From Clostridiales bacterium (GTDB taxonomy: Bacteria; Bacillota; Clostridia; Saccharofermentanales; Saccharofermentanaceae): a stretch of DNA of 64,000 nucleotides. How positions within the stretch are numbered: the stretch's first letter is position 1; each line of letters starts with the position of its first letter. Positions 25,879 to 34,265 of this stretch are shown in pieces. The notes below the pieces were generated by a model. It ran no database searches. It was not told the origin of the DNA and worked only from the letters and a program-made list of their open reading frames with translations. The stretch is taken from NCBI GenBank assembly GCA_017478485.1, contig JAFVDI010000013.1, positions 1 to 64,000 of the forward strand, read 5' to 3'. Position numbers and translations under genes: made by a program.

Positions 25879-26994
25879 ATGTCAGATCAAAAGACATACA
25901 GGGTATTCGTGCTCAATCCCGGCAGCACGTCAACAAAACTCGAATATTTCGAGAACGAAAAGAGCATCAAGAAGGACAACATTTTCCACGACTCCACTGT
26001 CCTACGCAATTTCGATACCATTAACGCCCAGCTATATTATCGAATGGAATATGTCCGCAAGTGGCTCGCCGAGAATAACATCGACCTTACAGGCATAGAT
26101 GCGATCGTCGGAAGGGGCGGCGCATGCTATCCCGTTCCGAGCGGCACCTACGAAGTCGATGAAAGGCTCTTAAACGATGTCCGTTCTGCAAAAGGCGGCG
26201 TTTACCACTCCTCCATGCTCGGCATCCAGATGGCAAAAGAGCTCCACGACGAATTCGGCGGAAGGCTCCTCATGGTCGACCCGATCGTCGTCGACGAACT
26301 TCAGGACGTCGCAAGGATCACAGGCGTCAAAGGCCTTTACAGAACATCAGCGACACACGCGCTCAACCTCAAGGCAACCGCCCGCGAGCATGCCAAGAGA
26401 ACAGGCGTCAAGTATAAGGACATGAACTACATCGTCTGCCACATCGACGGCGGCATCACTGTCACGGCTCATCAGAAGGGCCGCATGATCGACGCTAATG
26501 ACGGCTCAGGCGGCGACGGTCCGTTCACCCCTACGAGGATGGGAACCATGGCGGTTACTGATGTCATCAAGTTCCTTTTTGACAAGCCCCTAGACGAGGT
26601 CAGAAAGCTCTGCCAGTCCACAGGCGGCCTGTCATCCTGGTTCGGCACATCCAATTCAGATACCATCCACGAACTCGTCGAAAAGGGCGACCCCAAGGCA
26701 ACACTCATCTGGAACGCCCTGATCTACCAGATTACAAAGCTCATCGGTTCAATGGCATGCGTACTTCACGGCCAGGTCGACGCGATCATCCTCACCGGCG
26801 GACTGATGCGTTTCGACGACGTCCTTGAAGGCATCAAGGAAGCATGTTCATGGATCGCACCCGTCTTCTCCTACCCCGGAGAGCTCGAGCACGAGGCAAT
26901 GAGAGACGGCGCACTCCGCGTCTTAAGAGGCGAAGAGGAAGCATTGATATATCCCGGAAAGCCTGTTTTCTCAGGCTTCGACTTTGATAAATAA
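25879..26994 (+). CDS. buk: Butyrate kinase
   Basis: 371 residues of the ASKHA acetokinase family. The N-terminus VFVLNPGSTSTKLEYFENE binds phosphate. VGRGGACYPVPSGTYEVDE, SSMLGIQMA, ICHIDGGITVTA and the C-terminal GGLMRFDDV are typical of butyrate (branched-chain fatty acid) kinase rather than acetate kinase. It makes ATP from butyryl-phosphate. The ATG at 25879 has AAGGTGGGCGTT upstream; the open frame extends to 25822 without support. It is followed 10 nt later by pta, so the pair forms an energy-conserving operon. Confidence 0.92.
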   Translation: MSDQKTYRVFVLNPGSTSTKLEYFENEKSIKKDNIFHDSTVLRNFDTINAQLYYRMEYVRKWLAENNIDLTGIDAIVGRGGACYPVPSGTYEVDERLLNDVRSAKGGVYHSSMLGIQMAKELHDEFGGRLLMVDPIVVDELQDVARITGVKGLYRTSATHALNLKATAREHAKRTGVKYKDMNYIVCHIDGGITVTAHQKGRMIDANDGSGGDGPFTPTRMGTMAVTDVIKFLFDKPLDEVRKLCQSTGGLSSWFGTSNSDTIHELVEKGDPKATLIWNALIYQITKLIGSMACVLHGQVDAIILTGGLMRFDDVLEGIKEACSWIAPVFSYPGELEHEAMRDGALRVLRGEEEALIYPGKPVFSGFDFDK

Positions 26995-27004
26995 GGAGGC
27001 ACTT

Positions 27005-28012
27005 ATGGGTTTCATCGACACGATCAAAGCAAAGGCAAAAGCAGATCTCAAGACTATCGTCCTCCCCGAATCCGAGGATGACAGAACTCTCAAAGCTGCT
27101 GAAACAGTAGTAAAAGAAGGCTTTGCGCTCCCGATCATCATCGGCGCCGAAGCAGACGTAAAGGCCTCCGCTGAGCGCCTCGGCGTCTCACTTGAAGGCG
27201 TTAAGATCTTGGACAACACCAAGTCTGCCGACATCGACCGTTACGCAACACTCCTTGCCGAGATCCGCGCCAAGAAGGGCATGACCTTCGATCAGGCAAA
27301 AGAGATCCTCTTATCTGACCGCCTGACATTCGGCATCCTCATGGTAAAAGCCGGCGACGCAGACGGCCTTGTTTCAGGCGCATGCCACACATCAGCAGAC
27401 ATGCTCCGCCCCGCACTTCAGATAATCAAGACGGCACCCGGCAGAAAGGTTGCCTCTATCGCGTTTATCTTCGAGCTCCCCACCACCGAATTCGGTGAAA
27501 ACGGCATCCTCCTTTGCGCTGACTGCGCTCTCATGCAGGATCCCAACCCCGAGGAACTCGCAGAAATCGGCGCCGAGTCCGCCGCTTCTTTCGAAGCACT
27601 CGTCGCACCCGAAGCAAGAGTTGCTTTCCTCTGCCACTCCACCAAGGGCTCAGCAAAGCACCCCTTCGTTGACAAGGTAACTTCGGCAGTTGCGATCGCA
27701 AAAGAAAAGTATCCTGACGTTCTCCTCGACGGCGAGCTCCAGCTCGATGCTGCGATCATCCCCGAAGTAGGCGCTTCCAAGGCACCCGGTTCACCCGTCG
27801 CAGGCAAGGCAAACGTCCTCATCTTCCCTAACCTCGAGGCAGGCAACATCGGCTACAAGCTGATCCAGCGCATCGGCAAAGCCAACGCCTACAGCTTCCT
27901 CCAGGGTCTTGCAGCTCCCGTAAACGATCTGTCCAGAGGCTGCAGCGTCGAAGAGATCGTCGGCGTCATCGCCGTCACCGCAGTTCAGGCGCAGCAGATC
28001 AAGAAGGCGTAA
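27005..28012 (+). CDS. pta: Phosphate acetyltransferase (Pta)
   Basis: 335 residues of the Pta/Ptb family. Motifs include VLPESEDDRTLKAAE near the N-terminus, DGLVSGACHTSADMLRPALQI and the C-terminal GNIGYKLIQRIGKANAYSFLQGLAAPVNDLSRGCS, which favour Pta over phosphate butyryltransferase. It converts acyl-CoA to acyl-phosphate for the adjacent kinase. The ATG at 27005 follows AAGGAGGCACTT. The pairing with buk rather than ackA is unusual and leaves substrate range open. Confidence 0.92.
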   Translation: MGFIDTIKAKAKADLKTIVLPESEDDRTLKAAETVVKEGFALPIIIGAEADVKASAERLGVSLEGVKILDNTKSADIDRYATLLAEIRAKKGMTFDQAKEILLSDRLTFGILMVKAGDADGLVSGACHTSADMLRPALQIIKTAPGRKVASIAFIFELPTTEFGENGILLCADCALMQDPNPEELAEIGAESAASFEALVAPEARVAFLCHSTKGSAKHPFVDKVTSAVAIAKEKYPDVLLDGELQLDAAIIPEVGASKAPGSPVAGKANVLIFPNLEAGNIGYKLIQRIGKANAYSFLQGLAAPVNDLSRGCSVEEIVGVIAVTAVQAQQIKKA

Positions 28013-28035
28013 AACAAAATCACTTATAATTGCAG

Positions 28036-28061
28036 GCCGTCTCTCCGGAGGCGGCTTTTTT
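28036..28061 (+). terminator. Terminator of buk-pta
   Basis: GCCGTCTC/GAGGCGGC stem followed by TTTTTT. It borders repeat array A. Confidence 0.9.
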
Positions 28062-28063
28062 GC

Positions 28064-28252
28064 ATTTACCTATAAATTTCTCATTTTTTCGGATTTATAG
28101 GTAAATTCTCCCTCCAAAACCCGATAATCCGACACCGTTTACCTATAAATCTCAGTTTTTCGCAGATTTATAGGTAAATCAGCCTCAGGTTTACGAAAAA
28201 ACGGCTGAATTTTACCTATAAAAATGTGTTTTTTTGAAATTTATAGGTAAAA
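28064..28252. repeat. Intergenic repeat array A: three palindromes, exact 73-bp period
   Basis: TTTACCTATAAA starts at 28065, 28138 and 28211. Its inverted form TTTATAGGTAAA starts at 28094, 28167 and 28240. All steps are exactly 29 and 44 bp, giving a 73-bp period. Each pair forms a 13-15 bp stem (28064-28106, 28138-28178, 28210-28252). The loops differ in sequence but contain T5-7 followed in two cases by CG. The two 31-bp intervals are unrelated. It lies between the convergent terminators of pta and the L,D-transpeptidase gene. Confidence 0.9.
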
Positions 28253-28322
28253 TGCTTTGCTAATCAGTGAATCATCCGCCCTTCTCCTAACGCAAAGCAT
28301 CTCACAACCAACGAAAAAAACG

Positions 28323-28352
28323 AAAAAACAGGCCGTCTCCCGGGGGCGGCCC
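28323..28352 (-). terminator. Terminator of the L,D-transpeptidase gene
   Basis: On the reverse strand GGCCGCC pairs with GACGGCC and is followed by TGTTTTTTCG. Its stem is nearly the same as that of the pta terminator on the other side of array A. Confidence 0.85.
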
Positions 28353-28365
28353 ATTAAGTTAATAA

Positions 28366-29526
28366 TCACAAAAATTTCTTCTTATAGATGATGCACCTGG
28401 AGTAACTCGGCACGTTGTCGTAGATCCACTTTGCGTTCTCGGTCGCAAGTCTTATGCAGCCATGCGAGATCCTTGCTCCGAGCCTGCCGTCCAGGACTTT
28501 CTTTCCGTTGTGGCCCTTGTATGTGATGCTGTGTATCCAGAGCTCCTTCTTGAGCCTCGTTGCCCAGTAGACCTGACAATTGTACGAATAGAATCCCTTG
28601 CTCTTTACTCCGAGTTCGTGATCGCGGTTCCAGTATGTCTTATAGATGCCGGGGGCACAGAGGTAGAACCTGATCAGCGACCAGTGATTCTTCTTGCCCT
28701 TGAATACGCCGAGGAAGCAATACTGGCTGTCGATGAGGACCAGGTATTTTGTCTTGCTGGTGTATTTCTGCGCCTTCTTGATCATGTAGGCTTTGATCTT
28801 GGATGCGTCCTTGTAATAAGCGGAGGTCTTGCTGACGACACCGTTGATGTTCGGGATCTTTACGTCGCCTTTTTCGCGCTCGGCAAGAACGATCTGGATG
28901 GCATCGACCGCGCGGTCATAATCCTCATTTCCGGTCACGAAACCGTCGCAGCACCATCCGAGCCAGCCGTAGCTGTCCAAGCTGATCCTGTAGAAGATCC
29001 TGTATTTGACGAGGAGCTTTTCGGTCAGGTAGATCTTGATCTTCTGAAGGGACTTTTTGCCCTTCTCGCTTCCCGCGATCTCGAAATTGCCTGCCTGGCC
29101 GGTCCAGCCGGTGTCTTCAAGATACGCCCTGCAGCAGACCTTTCCCTCGATGTCGCTGTTTATGCCGATCTCGACTGCGCGGATCCCGAGGCCGCTGCCC
29201 GGTTTTCCGGCGACCTTGCCTTGTGCGGTATAGTCCTTGTCCCAGCCTTTTTCCGTTAGCACGCGGTAAGAAAGCTCCGCGCCTTCGGGATTGGTGTAAG
29301 GGACGGTTGTGGGTGTCTTTTTCTTGGTGTTCTTCTTTTTCGCCTCATCAACAAGTCCGCCGGCTGTGGCTTCTTCATCGAAAAGCCCGTCAGACGCAAG
29401 GTCCTCATCAATGACGCTTCCGGAAAAAGAAGCTGCACCGGAATCCATGGGGGCAAGTTCGCACAGCAAAGTAAACGATATAAGCATCGTCAGGATCGCG
29501 CAAAATGTACGTCTGAACCTTTTCAA
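28366..29526 (-). CDS. Exported L,D-transpeptidase with ChW-like repeats
   Basis: 386 residues. A signal peptide (about 1-30) leads to a linker with a Lys-rich KKKNTKKKTPTT stretch. Two or three ChW-type repeats follow (GWDKDYTAQGKVAGKPG, DTGWTGQAGNFEIAG, SYGWLGWCCDGFVTG, about 80-215). A YkuD L,D-transpeptidase domain follows, with the catalytic HGCIRLATENAKWIYDNVP near the end (Cys about 363). These enzymes cross-link peptidoglycan 3-3 or attach proteins. The start is TTG at 29526, preceded by AGGGGGAACG. A clear terminator follows. Confidence 0.88.
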   Translation of the reverse strand: MKRFRRTFCAILTMLISFTLLCELAPMDSGAASFSGSVIDEDLASDGLFDEEATAGGLVDEAKKKNTKKKTPTTVPYTNPEGAELSYRVLTEKGWDKDYTAQGKVAGKPGSGLGIRAVEIGINSDIEGKVCCRAYLEDTGWTGQAGNFEIAGSEKGKKSLQKIKIYLTEKLLVKYRIFYRISLDSYGWLGWCCDGFVTGNEDYDRAVDAIQIVLAEREKGDVKIPNINGVVSKTSAYYKDASKIKAYMIKKAQKYTSKTKYLVLIDSQYCFLGVFKGKKNHWSLIRFYLCAPGIYKTYWNRDHELGVKSKGFYSYNCQVYWATRLKKELWIHSITYKGHNGKKVLDGRLGARISHGCIRLATENAKWIYDNVPSYSRCIIYKKKFL

Positions 29527-29671
29527 GAACGTTCCCCCTAAAATAAACTGGAAGTAATAATATCACACCCGCGCTATCTTTCCAAAATGTGAGACATTAA
29601 TAGTATCTTTCGTGGAGTATACTTGTAGCAGTTATTCCAAATTCTCGAAAACCATTCAAGGAGTGATCACC

Positions 29672-31981
29672 ATGAAGAAGGCAACCGCTAAGCTCGTAAT
29701 GTCAGCTCTTCTCGTTTCCGCTCTCGCCCTGGAAGGCTGCGGAACAGGATACAAAGGAGCAAAGGTCGGAAAAGATGCCGAGGTAAAAGCTGCCACGCTT
29801 GCTGACAATGCGCCGAAGATCACCGATGAGAACAACCCGATCGCACCCGGCAAGAAGATCGTGGACATCAATTTCGATGACGGCAGCAACGGAGGATTCG
29901 GTACCTTCAAGGAAGGCGGCGAGCTCTACCTTGCGAACAAGGACGGCATGCTCGACATAAAGATTGCAAACGTCGGTTACCTCGATTACTCAAACCAGGC
30001 ATTCTGGGACGGTTTTGCGCTCGTTGAAGGGTGCGAATACACATACAGTTTCGACATCAAGTCTGACATCGAGCGCCAGGTCGAGTACCGCCTGCAGATC
30101 AACGGCGGCGACTATCACGCTTATAAGGGCGCTTACATCAAGGTCGGAACCGAGGTCACAAATTTCAAGGTCGACTTCGTTATGAAAGACAAATCGGACC
30201 CGGCTCCGCGTTTAGTATTTAACATGGGATTTATGGATGACATGGACAAAAAGAACAAACCTTCAGAACATCACATCTACATCGACAACATCTGCCTGCA
30301 GGTCAAGGACCCGACCAACGCAAAGGCGCCCGAGATCGAGGCTCTCCCCTCTTACCTCAACGTCGCCGTCAACCAGCTCGGATACAGGATCAACGACGAG
30401 AAGACAGTTTTCGTAAAGACCGAAAAGGGCAAGGAAGATTTCTACGTGGTCAACGCAGAGACCGGCAAGATCGCATGGCAGGGCAAGCTCTCCGAGGCAG
30501 CCGACGATCCGGCTTCGAAGACCAAGGTCGCAAGAGGTGATTTCTCCGGCGTAAACCAGCCCGGCACTTACTACATCTACACAGAAGCAGGCGCATCTTA
30601 CACCTTTAAGATCGCAGATGACGTTTACGCGGATCTTTACAAGGACGTTGTTCTGATGCTCTACAGGCAGCGCTGCGGAGTTGAGACCGACAAGGCAATT
30701 GCGGGTGAGGATTTTGCTCACGGTGTATGTCACGCCGGCGAAGCCAAGATCTTCGGAACAGATAAGAAGAAGGACGTTTCCGGCGGATGGCATGACGCAG
30801 GCGACTACGGAAGATATGTGGTTTCAGGTGCCAAGACCGTCGCGGATCTTTTCGCAGCTTATGAAGATTACGGCGTAAAGGCTGATAACCTGGGCCTTCC
30901 CGAGAGCGGCAACGGTACGCCCGACATCCTTGACGAGGCGCGTTTCGAGCTCGAGTGGATGCTGAAGATGCAGGACGAGGAGACCGGCGGCGTTTACCAC
31001 AAGGTCACAGGAATGAAGTTCCCCGACATGGCGGTCGTTCCCGAAAACGAGAAGGAAGAGATGGTCATCGCTCCCGTCTCCACTGCAGCAACGGGCGACT
31101 TCGCGGCAGTAATGGCAAGAGCCGCGATCATATACAAGGACACAGATGCTGCCTTCGCGGCAAAGGCATATGAAGCAGCCGTAAAGGCATGGAAATACAT
31201 CGCCGACAACAATGACACGACGGGCTTCAAGAACCCCGAAGGCATTGTCACCGGCGAATATCCCGATGCAAACACCCTGGACGAGAGATTCTGGGCAGCT
31301 TCGGAACTCTACCTTGCAGCCGATGCCGAGGCGGCAGGCGCGAAGAAATCCGACGCTGAAAACTACGCTTCCTTCATCAGGAGCACGATCTCCGACGTAA
31401 ACCTCAAGTTAGGTCTCGGCTGGACAGACATGGCGATGTATGCAGTCTATGACCTCGCCAAGTCTTCAACCGAGTTTGCCTCAGGCGCAAAGGCGATCCT
31501 CCTCGCAGAAGCCGACAAGCTCATCTCCGCGGCAGCACCTGACAGATACTATCAGAGCCTCGGAACGAACTACTACTGGGGCAGCAACATGGGCATCGCT
31601 TCCAACGGAGAGCTTCTCTACATGGCGGCAAGAGTTGCCGATGAGAAGGCTGCGCCCAAGTATAAGGCAGCTGCTTCGAAGGAGCTCGACTACCTCCTCG
31701 GCGCCAACGCAATGGGCTATTCATTCGTAACGGGCTACGGCATCTTCTGCCCCAAGAACGTCCACCACAGACCTTCGATCGCTGCAGGCGGCAAAGCAAT
31801 GCCCGGCATGCTCGTAGGCGGCGCGGACAATGCGCTCGAGGACGATTATGCAAAGAAGATGTGCAAGAACGAAGCTCCTTCAATGTGCTATGTGGACAGC
31901 GATGCAAGCTACTCCACGAACGAAGTCACGGTCTACTGGAACTCGCCTCTGATCTACATCCTCGCAGCTGAAGGCAACTGA
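29672..31981 (+). CDS. GH9 family cellulase, lipoprotein
   Basis: 769 residues. The signal peptide ends LALEGC (Cys 23), predicting a lipoprotein. Residues about 60-215 form a CBM4/9-like jelly roll (NFDDGSNGGFGTF, WDGFALVEGCEY). An Ig-like cellulase N-terminal domain follows (VAVNQLGYRINDEKTVFV). The GH9 catalytic part runs from about 325: SGGWHDAGDYGRYVVSG holds the Asp pair and DSDASYSTNEVTVYWNSPL the catalytic Glu; HHRPS is also conserved. It should hydrolyse beta-1,4-glucan at the cell surface. ATG at 29672 follows AAGGAGTGATCACC. Confidence 0.95.
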   Translation: MKKATAKLVMSALLVSALALEGCGTGYKGAKVGKDAEVKAATLADNAPKITDENNPIAPGKKIVDINFDDGSNGGFGTFKEGGELYLANKDGMLDIKIANVGYLDYSNQAFWDGFALVEGCEYTYSFDIKSDIERQVEYRLQINGGDYHAYKGAYIKVGTEVTNFKVDFVMKDKSDPAPRLVFNMGFMDDMDKKNKPSEHHIYIDNICLQVKDPTNAKAPEIEALPSYLNVAVNQLGYRINDEKTVFVKTEKGKEDFYVVNAETGKIAWQGKLSEAADDPASKTKVARGDFSGVNQPGTYYIYTEAGASYTFKIADDVYADLYKDVVLMLYRQRCGVETDKAIAGEDFAHGVCHAGEAKIFGTDKKKDVSGGWHDAGDYGRYVVSGAKTVADLFAAYEDYGVKADNLGLPESGNGTPDILDEARFELEWMLKMQDEETGGVYHKVTGMKFPDMAVVPENEKEEMVIAPVSTAATGDFAAVMARAAIIYKDTDAAFAAKAYEAAVKAWKYIADNNDTTGFKNPEGIVTGEYPDANTLDERFWAASELYLAADAEAAGAKKSDAENYASFIRSTISDVNLKLGLGWTDMAMYAVYDLAKSSTEFASGAKAILLAEADKLISAAAPDRYYQSLGTNYYWGSNMGIASNGELLYMAARVADEKAAPKYKAAASKELDYLLGANAMGYSFVTGYGIFCPKNVHHRPSIAAGGKAMPGMLVGGADNALEDDYAKKMCKNEAPSMCYVDSDASYSTNEVTVYWNSPLIYILAAEGN

Positions 31982-32005
31982 TATTAAAGGTGCTTTACTG
32001 ATATA

Positions 32006-32701
32006 ATGGATTCCATGAAGATCTGGGTAGTTAACGACGACGGCATAGATTCCGAGGGAATAAAGGTACTTGCAAGGCACGCTCTCAAATTCGGTGAGGT
32101 CACTGTGATCGCACCCGTCGAGCAGTGCTCCGGCATGTCCCAGCGCCTGACGATAGGCCTTTTCGAGAAGGGCAAGGCCAAGCGGAAGATAAAGAAAATC
32201 CCTTTTCCCGTCGAAGGCGTAAAGGAAGCTTATGCGGTTGAAGGCACGCCAACCGACTGCATGATCGTCGCTGCTGAGTACATCCCTGAGAAGCCGGACA
32301 TCGTCTTTTCGGGCATCAATCACGGTGAGAACGCCGGCATCGACATCCTTTATTCCGGAACGATCGGTGCAGCCATGGAAGCACTTGTCCAGCGCCTGCC
32401 CGCGGTCGCTTTCTCGCTCAAATGGGAAGCAACGGGCTTTGAGCTTGTGGAGCAGGAGATCGACGGAATAATGGAAGCGGTTATCAGCAAAAAACTTCCA
32501 AGAAACCAGATCTGGAACGTAAACTTCCCCGCACATAAACCGGATGCATTTAAAGGCATTCTCTGGGACCGCGTGCCCAGCCAGAGAAGATACGGCAACT
32601 GCCCGCAGGACCCCGAAGACGTTGAGAATTCGGACAGAGTGGCTCTCGACGAAGGTTACATCTCGATCGGCAAAGTCACCAACATGGCTTTGGTCCCGTA
32701 A
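32006..32701 (+). CDS. surE: 5'/3'-nucleotidase SurE
   Basis: 231 residues. The SurE fold is clear: WVVNDDGIDSEGI (metal-binding Asp pair), APVEQCSGMSQRLT (Ser), VEGTPTDCMIVA and FSGINHGENAGIDILYSGTIGAAMEA. SurE dephosphorylates nucleoside monophosphates in the cytoplasm. The start may be 32006 or ATG 32015; neither has a strong ribosome site, and a TATAAT overlaps the first. It follows the GH9 gene closely and precedes a membrane glycosyltransferase by 15 nt. Confidence 0.92.
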   Translation: MDSMKIWVVNDDGIDSEGIKVLARHALKFGEVTVIAPVEQCSGMSQRLTIGLFEKGKAKRKIKKIPFPVEGVKEAYAVEGTPTDCMIVAAEYIPEKPDIVFSGINHGENAGIDILYSGTIGAAMEALVQRLPAVAFSLKWEATGFELVEQEIDGIMEAVISKKLPRNQIWNVNFPAHKPDAFKGILWDRVPSQRRYGNCPQDPEDVENSDRVALDEGYISIGKVTNMALVP

Positions 32702-32716
32702 GGAAGTGCAGCAGCC

Positions 32717-34264
32717 ATGAAGGATCGGAAGCTGAAACAGAAAGGTTCTCTTTCAAGAACTGAGCTCATAATCCTGATAGTCTCCGCTGTAGTAACTATC
32801 ACGGTCGTTTCGACCTGCTCGCCGCTCTTCCCCTTCAATCCCTGGGATGACGCGAACTGCTTTTTCACGCTCGGCAGAGGCATAATCCACGGGAAAGTTC
32901 CCTACAGGGACCTCTACGAACAGAAGGGCCCGCTCCTTTATTTCCTGTACGCATTGGCTGCCCTGATCAGCGAAAAGTCATTCACCGGCGCATGGATAAT
33001 CGAATGCGTCATGGCTTCGCTTTTCGCCATCTTCTCATGGAAAACAGCCAAACTCTTCACCGATCCGCCGCTTTACGCGATAAGCCTCGTGCCGCTTCTT
33101 CTCGGGCTGACTTACACCGTAAGGGTCTTTAACTTCGGCGGAAACGCTGAGGAACTGTGCTTCCCGCTTCTTACCATCTCGCTTTACTTCGGACTGAAGG
33201 CTATCGCAAAGGGTGACGGCCTTCCCGGGAACGGCGAAGCTTTCATCTGCGGCATCATGGCTGCGGCGCTGTTCTGGATAAAATACACGTTCATGGGATT
33301 CATGGCGGGCTTCTGCCTTTATATCCTCGTAATGGCGCTGATGCAGAAGAAATTCGCAAAGCTCTGGTCGCTGGTCTGGAGGTTCATCGCGGGATTCGCC
33401 GCGCTTTCCGTGCCGATCCTGATCTATTTCCTCGCAAACGGCGCGCTGAACTCGCTCTGGGAAGCTTATTTCTACAACAACATCTTCCTTTACCATTCAA
33501 CGATGCCTTTAGGCGGCATCAAAGACCTCCCGGTCATCAGGAACATCTACATCGCGCTGTACTGCACGATCGCGATCTCAAGGAGCTATCCCGAGTTCGG
33601 AATAATGTTCCTGCTTTCCGTCGCTTCACTCTTCTCTTTCGGAAAGAAGATCTACAGGAAAGTATGGTTCCTGTATTTCATAACCCTGGCCGCCACTCTT
33701 CTGACGGTCTTCACCAAGGCAACTTTCATCTATTACTACGTCTACATAATCGCCTACAGTTTCGGAATCATACTCATCCCTTTCATCAAGGGTCTGGAGT
33801 ACATTTCGAAAAAGATGAAGGAACGCAGTCAGCTGATAAAGATCGTCGTTGTCAGCTTCATCGCCGTCTGCTTTGCGCTGACACTTCTCCTTGGTAAGAA
33901 CTCCTATCTTCTCCTGCAGAATAAGGACAAGGTGGCGCAGTTCCGTTATGCCGAAACGATCAATCAGACTCCTGATGCGAAAATCCTGACCTACGACGTA
34001 ATGGATTCGGGATTCTATACCGCTGCGGGACTCCTCCCCTCCAACAGGTTCTTCTGTTTCCTCAACATCGAATCCAACTATCCCGCGATTCTCGAAGAGC
34101 AGCACAGGCTGATAAAAGAGGGATATTTCGACTACATCATAACGTCCTATTTCTGCGAGGAAAAATGGGATAATTACGAGCTCGTCCGCGAAGAGACCGA
34201 CGAATACGTCGACTACACAGGAGTCAAAGCCCTCAACGGTTTCAGACTCTACAAGAGGAAATAA
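32717..34264 (+). CDS. GT39/ArnT-like polytopic glycosyltransferase
   Basis: 515 residues with about eleven membrane helices. The first outer loop has FNPWDDANCFFTLGRGIIHGKVPYRDLYEQKGPLLYFLYA, the arrangement of acidic residues and KGP typical of the GT-C ArnT/PMT group. These enzymes transfer sugars from polyprenyl phosphates to surface acceptors. Its stop lies 1 nt from the end of the convergent metallophosphatase gene, with no terminator between. Substrate unknown. Confidence 0.75.
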   Translation: MKDRKLKQKGSLSRTELIILIVSAVVTITVVSTCSPLFPFNPWDDANCFFTLGRGIIHGKVPYRDLYEQKGPLLYFLYALAALISEKSFTGAWIIECVMASLFAIFSWKTAKLFTDPPLYAISLVPLLLGLTYTVRVFNFGGNAEELCFPLLTISLYFGLKAIAKGDGLPGNGEAFICGIMAAALFWIKYTFMGFMAGFCLYILVMALMQKKFAKLWSLVWRFIAGFAALSVPILIYFLANGALNSLWEAYFYNNIFLYHSTMPLGGIKDLPVIRNIYIALYCTIAISRSYPEFGIMFLLSVASLFSFGKKIYRKVWFLYFITLAATLLTVFTKATFIYYYVYIIAYSFGIILIPFIKGLEYISKKMKERSQLIKIVVVSFIAVCFALTLLLGKNSYLLLQNKDKVAQFRYAETINQTPDAKILTYDVMDSGFYTAAGLLPSNRFFCFLNIESNYPAILEEQHRLIKEGYFDYIITSYFCEEKWDNYELVREETDEYVDYTGVKALNGFRLYKRK

Positions 34265-34265
34265 C

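Noticed and set aside
28064..28252. CRISPR array
   Set aside because: The intervals are regular (31 bp), but the repeats are inverted word pairs with differing loops, only three units exist, and there are no cas genes in the window.
28064..28252. Tandem terminators
   Set aside because: Real terminators for both neighbours already flank the array. The array stems are AT-rich and no T-run follows the stems.
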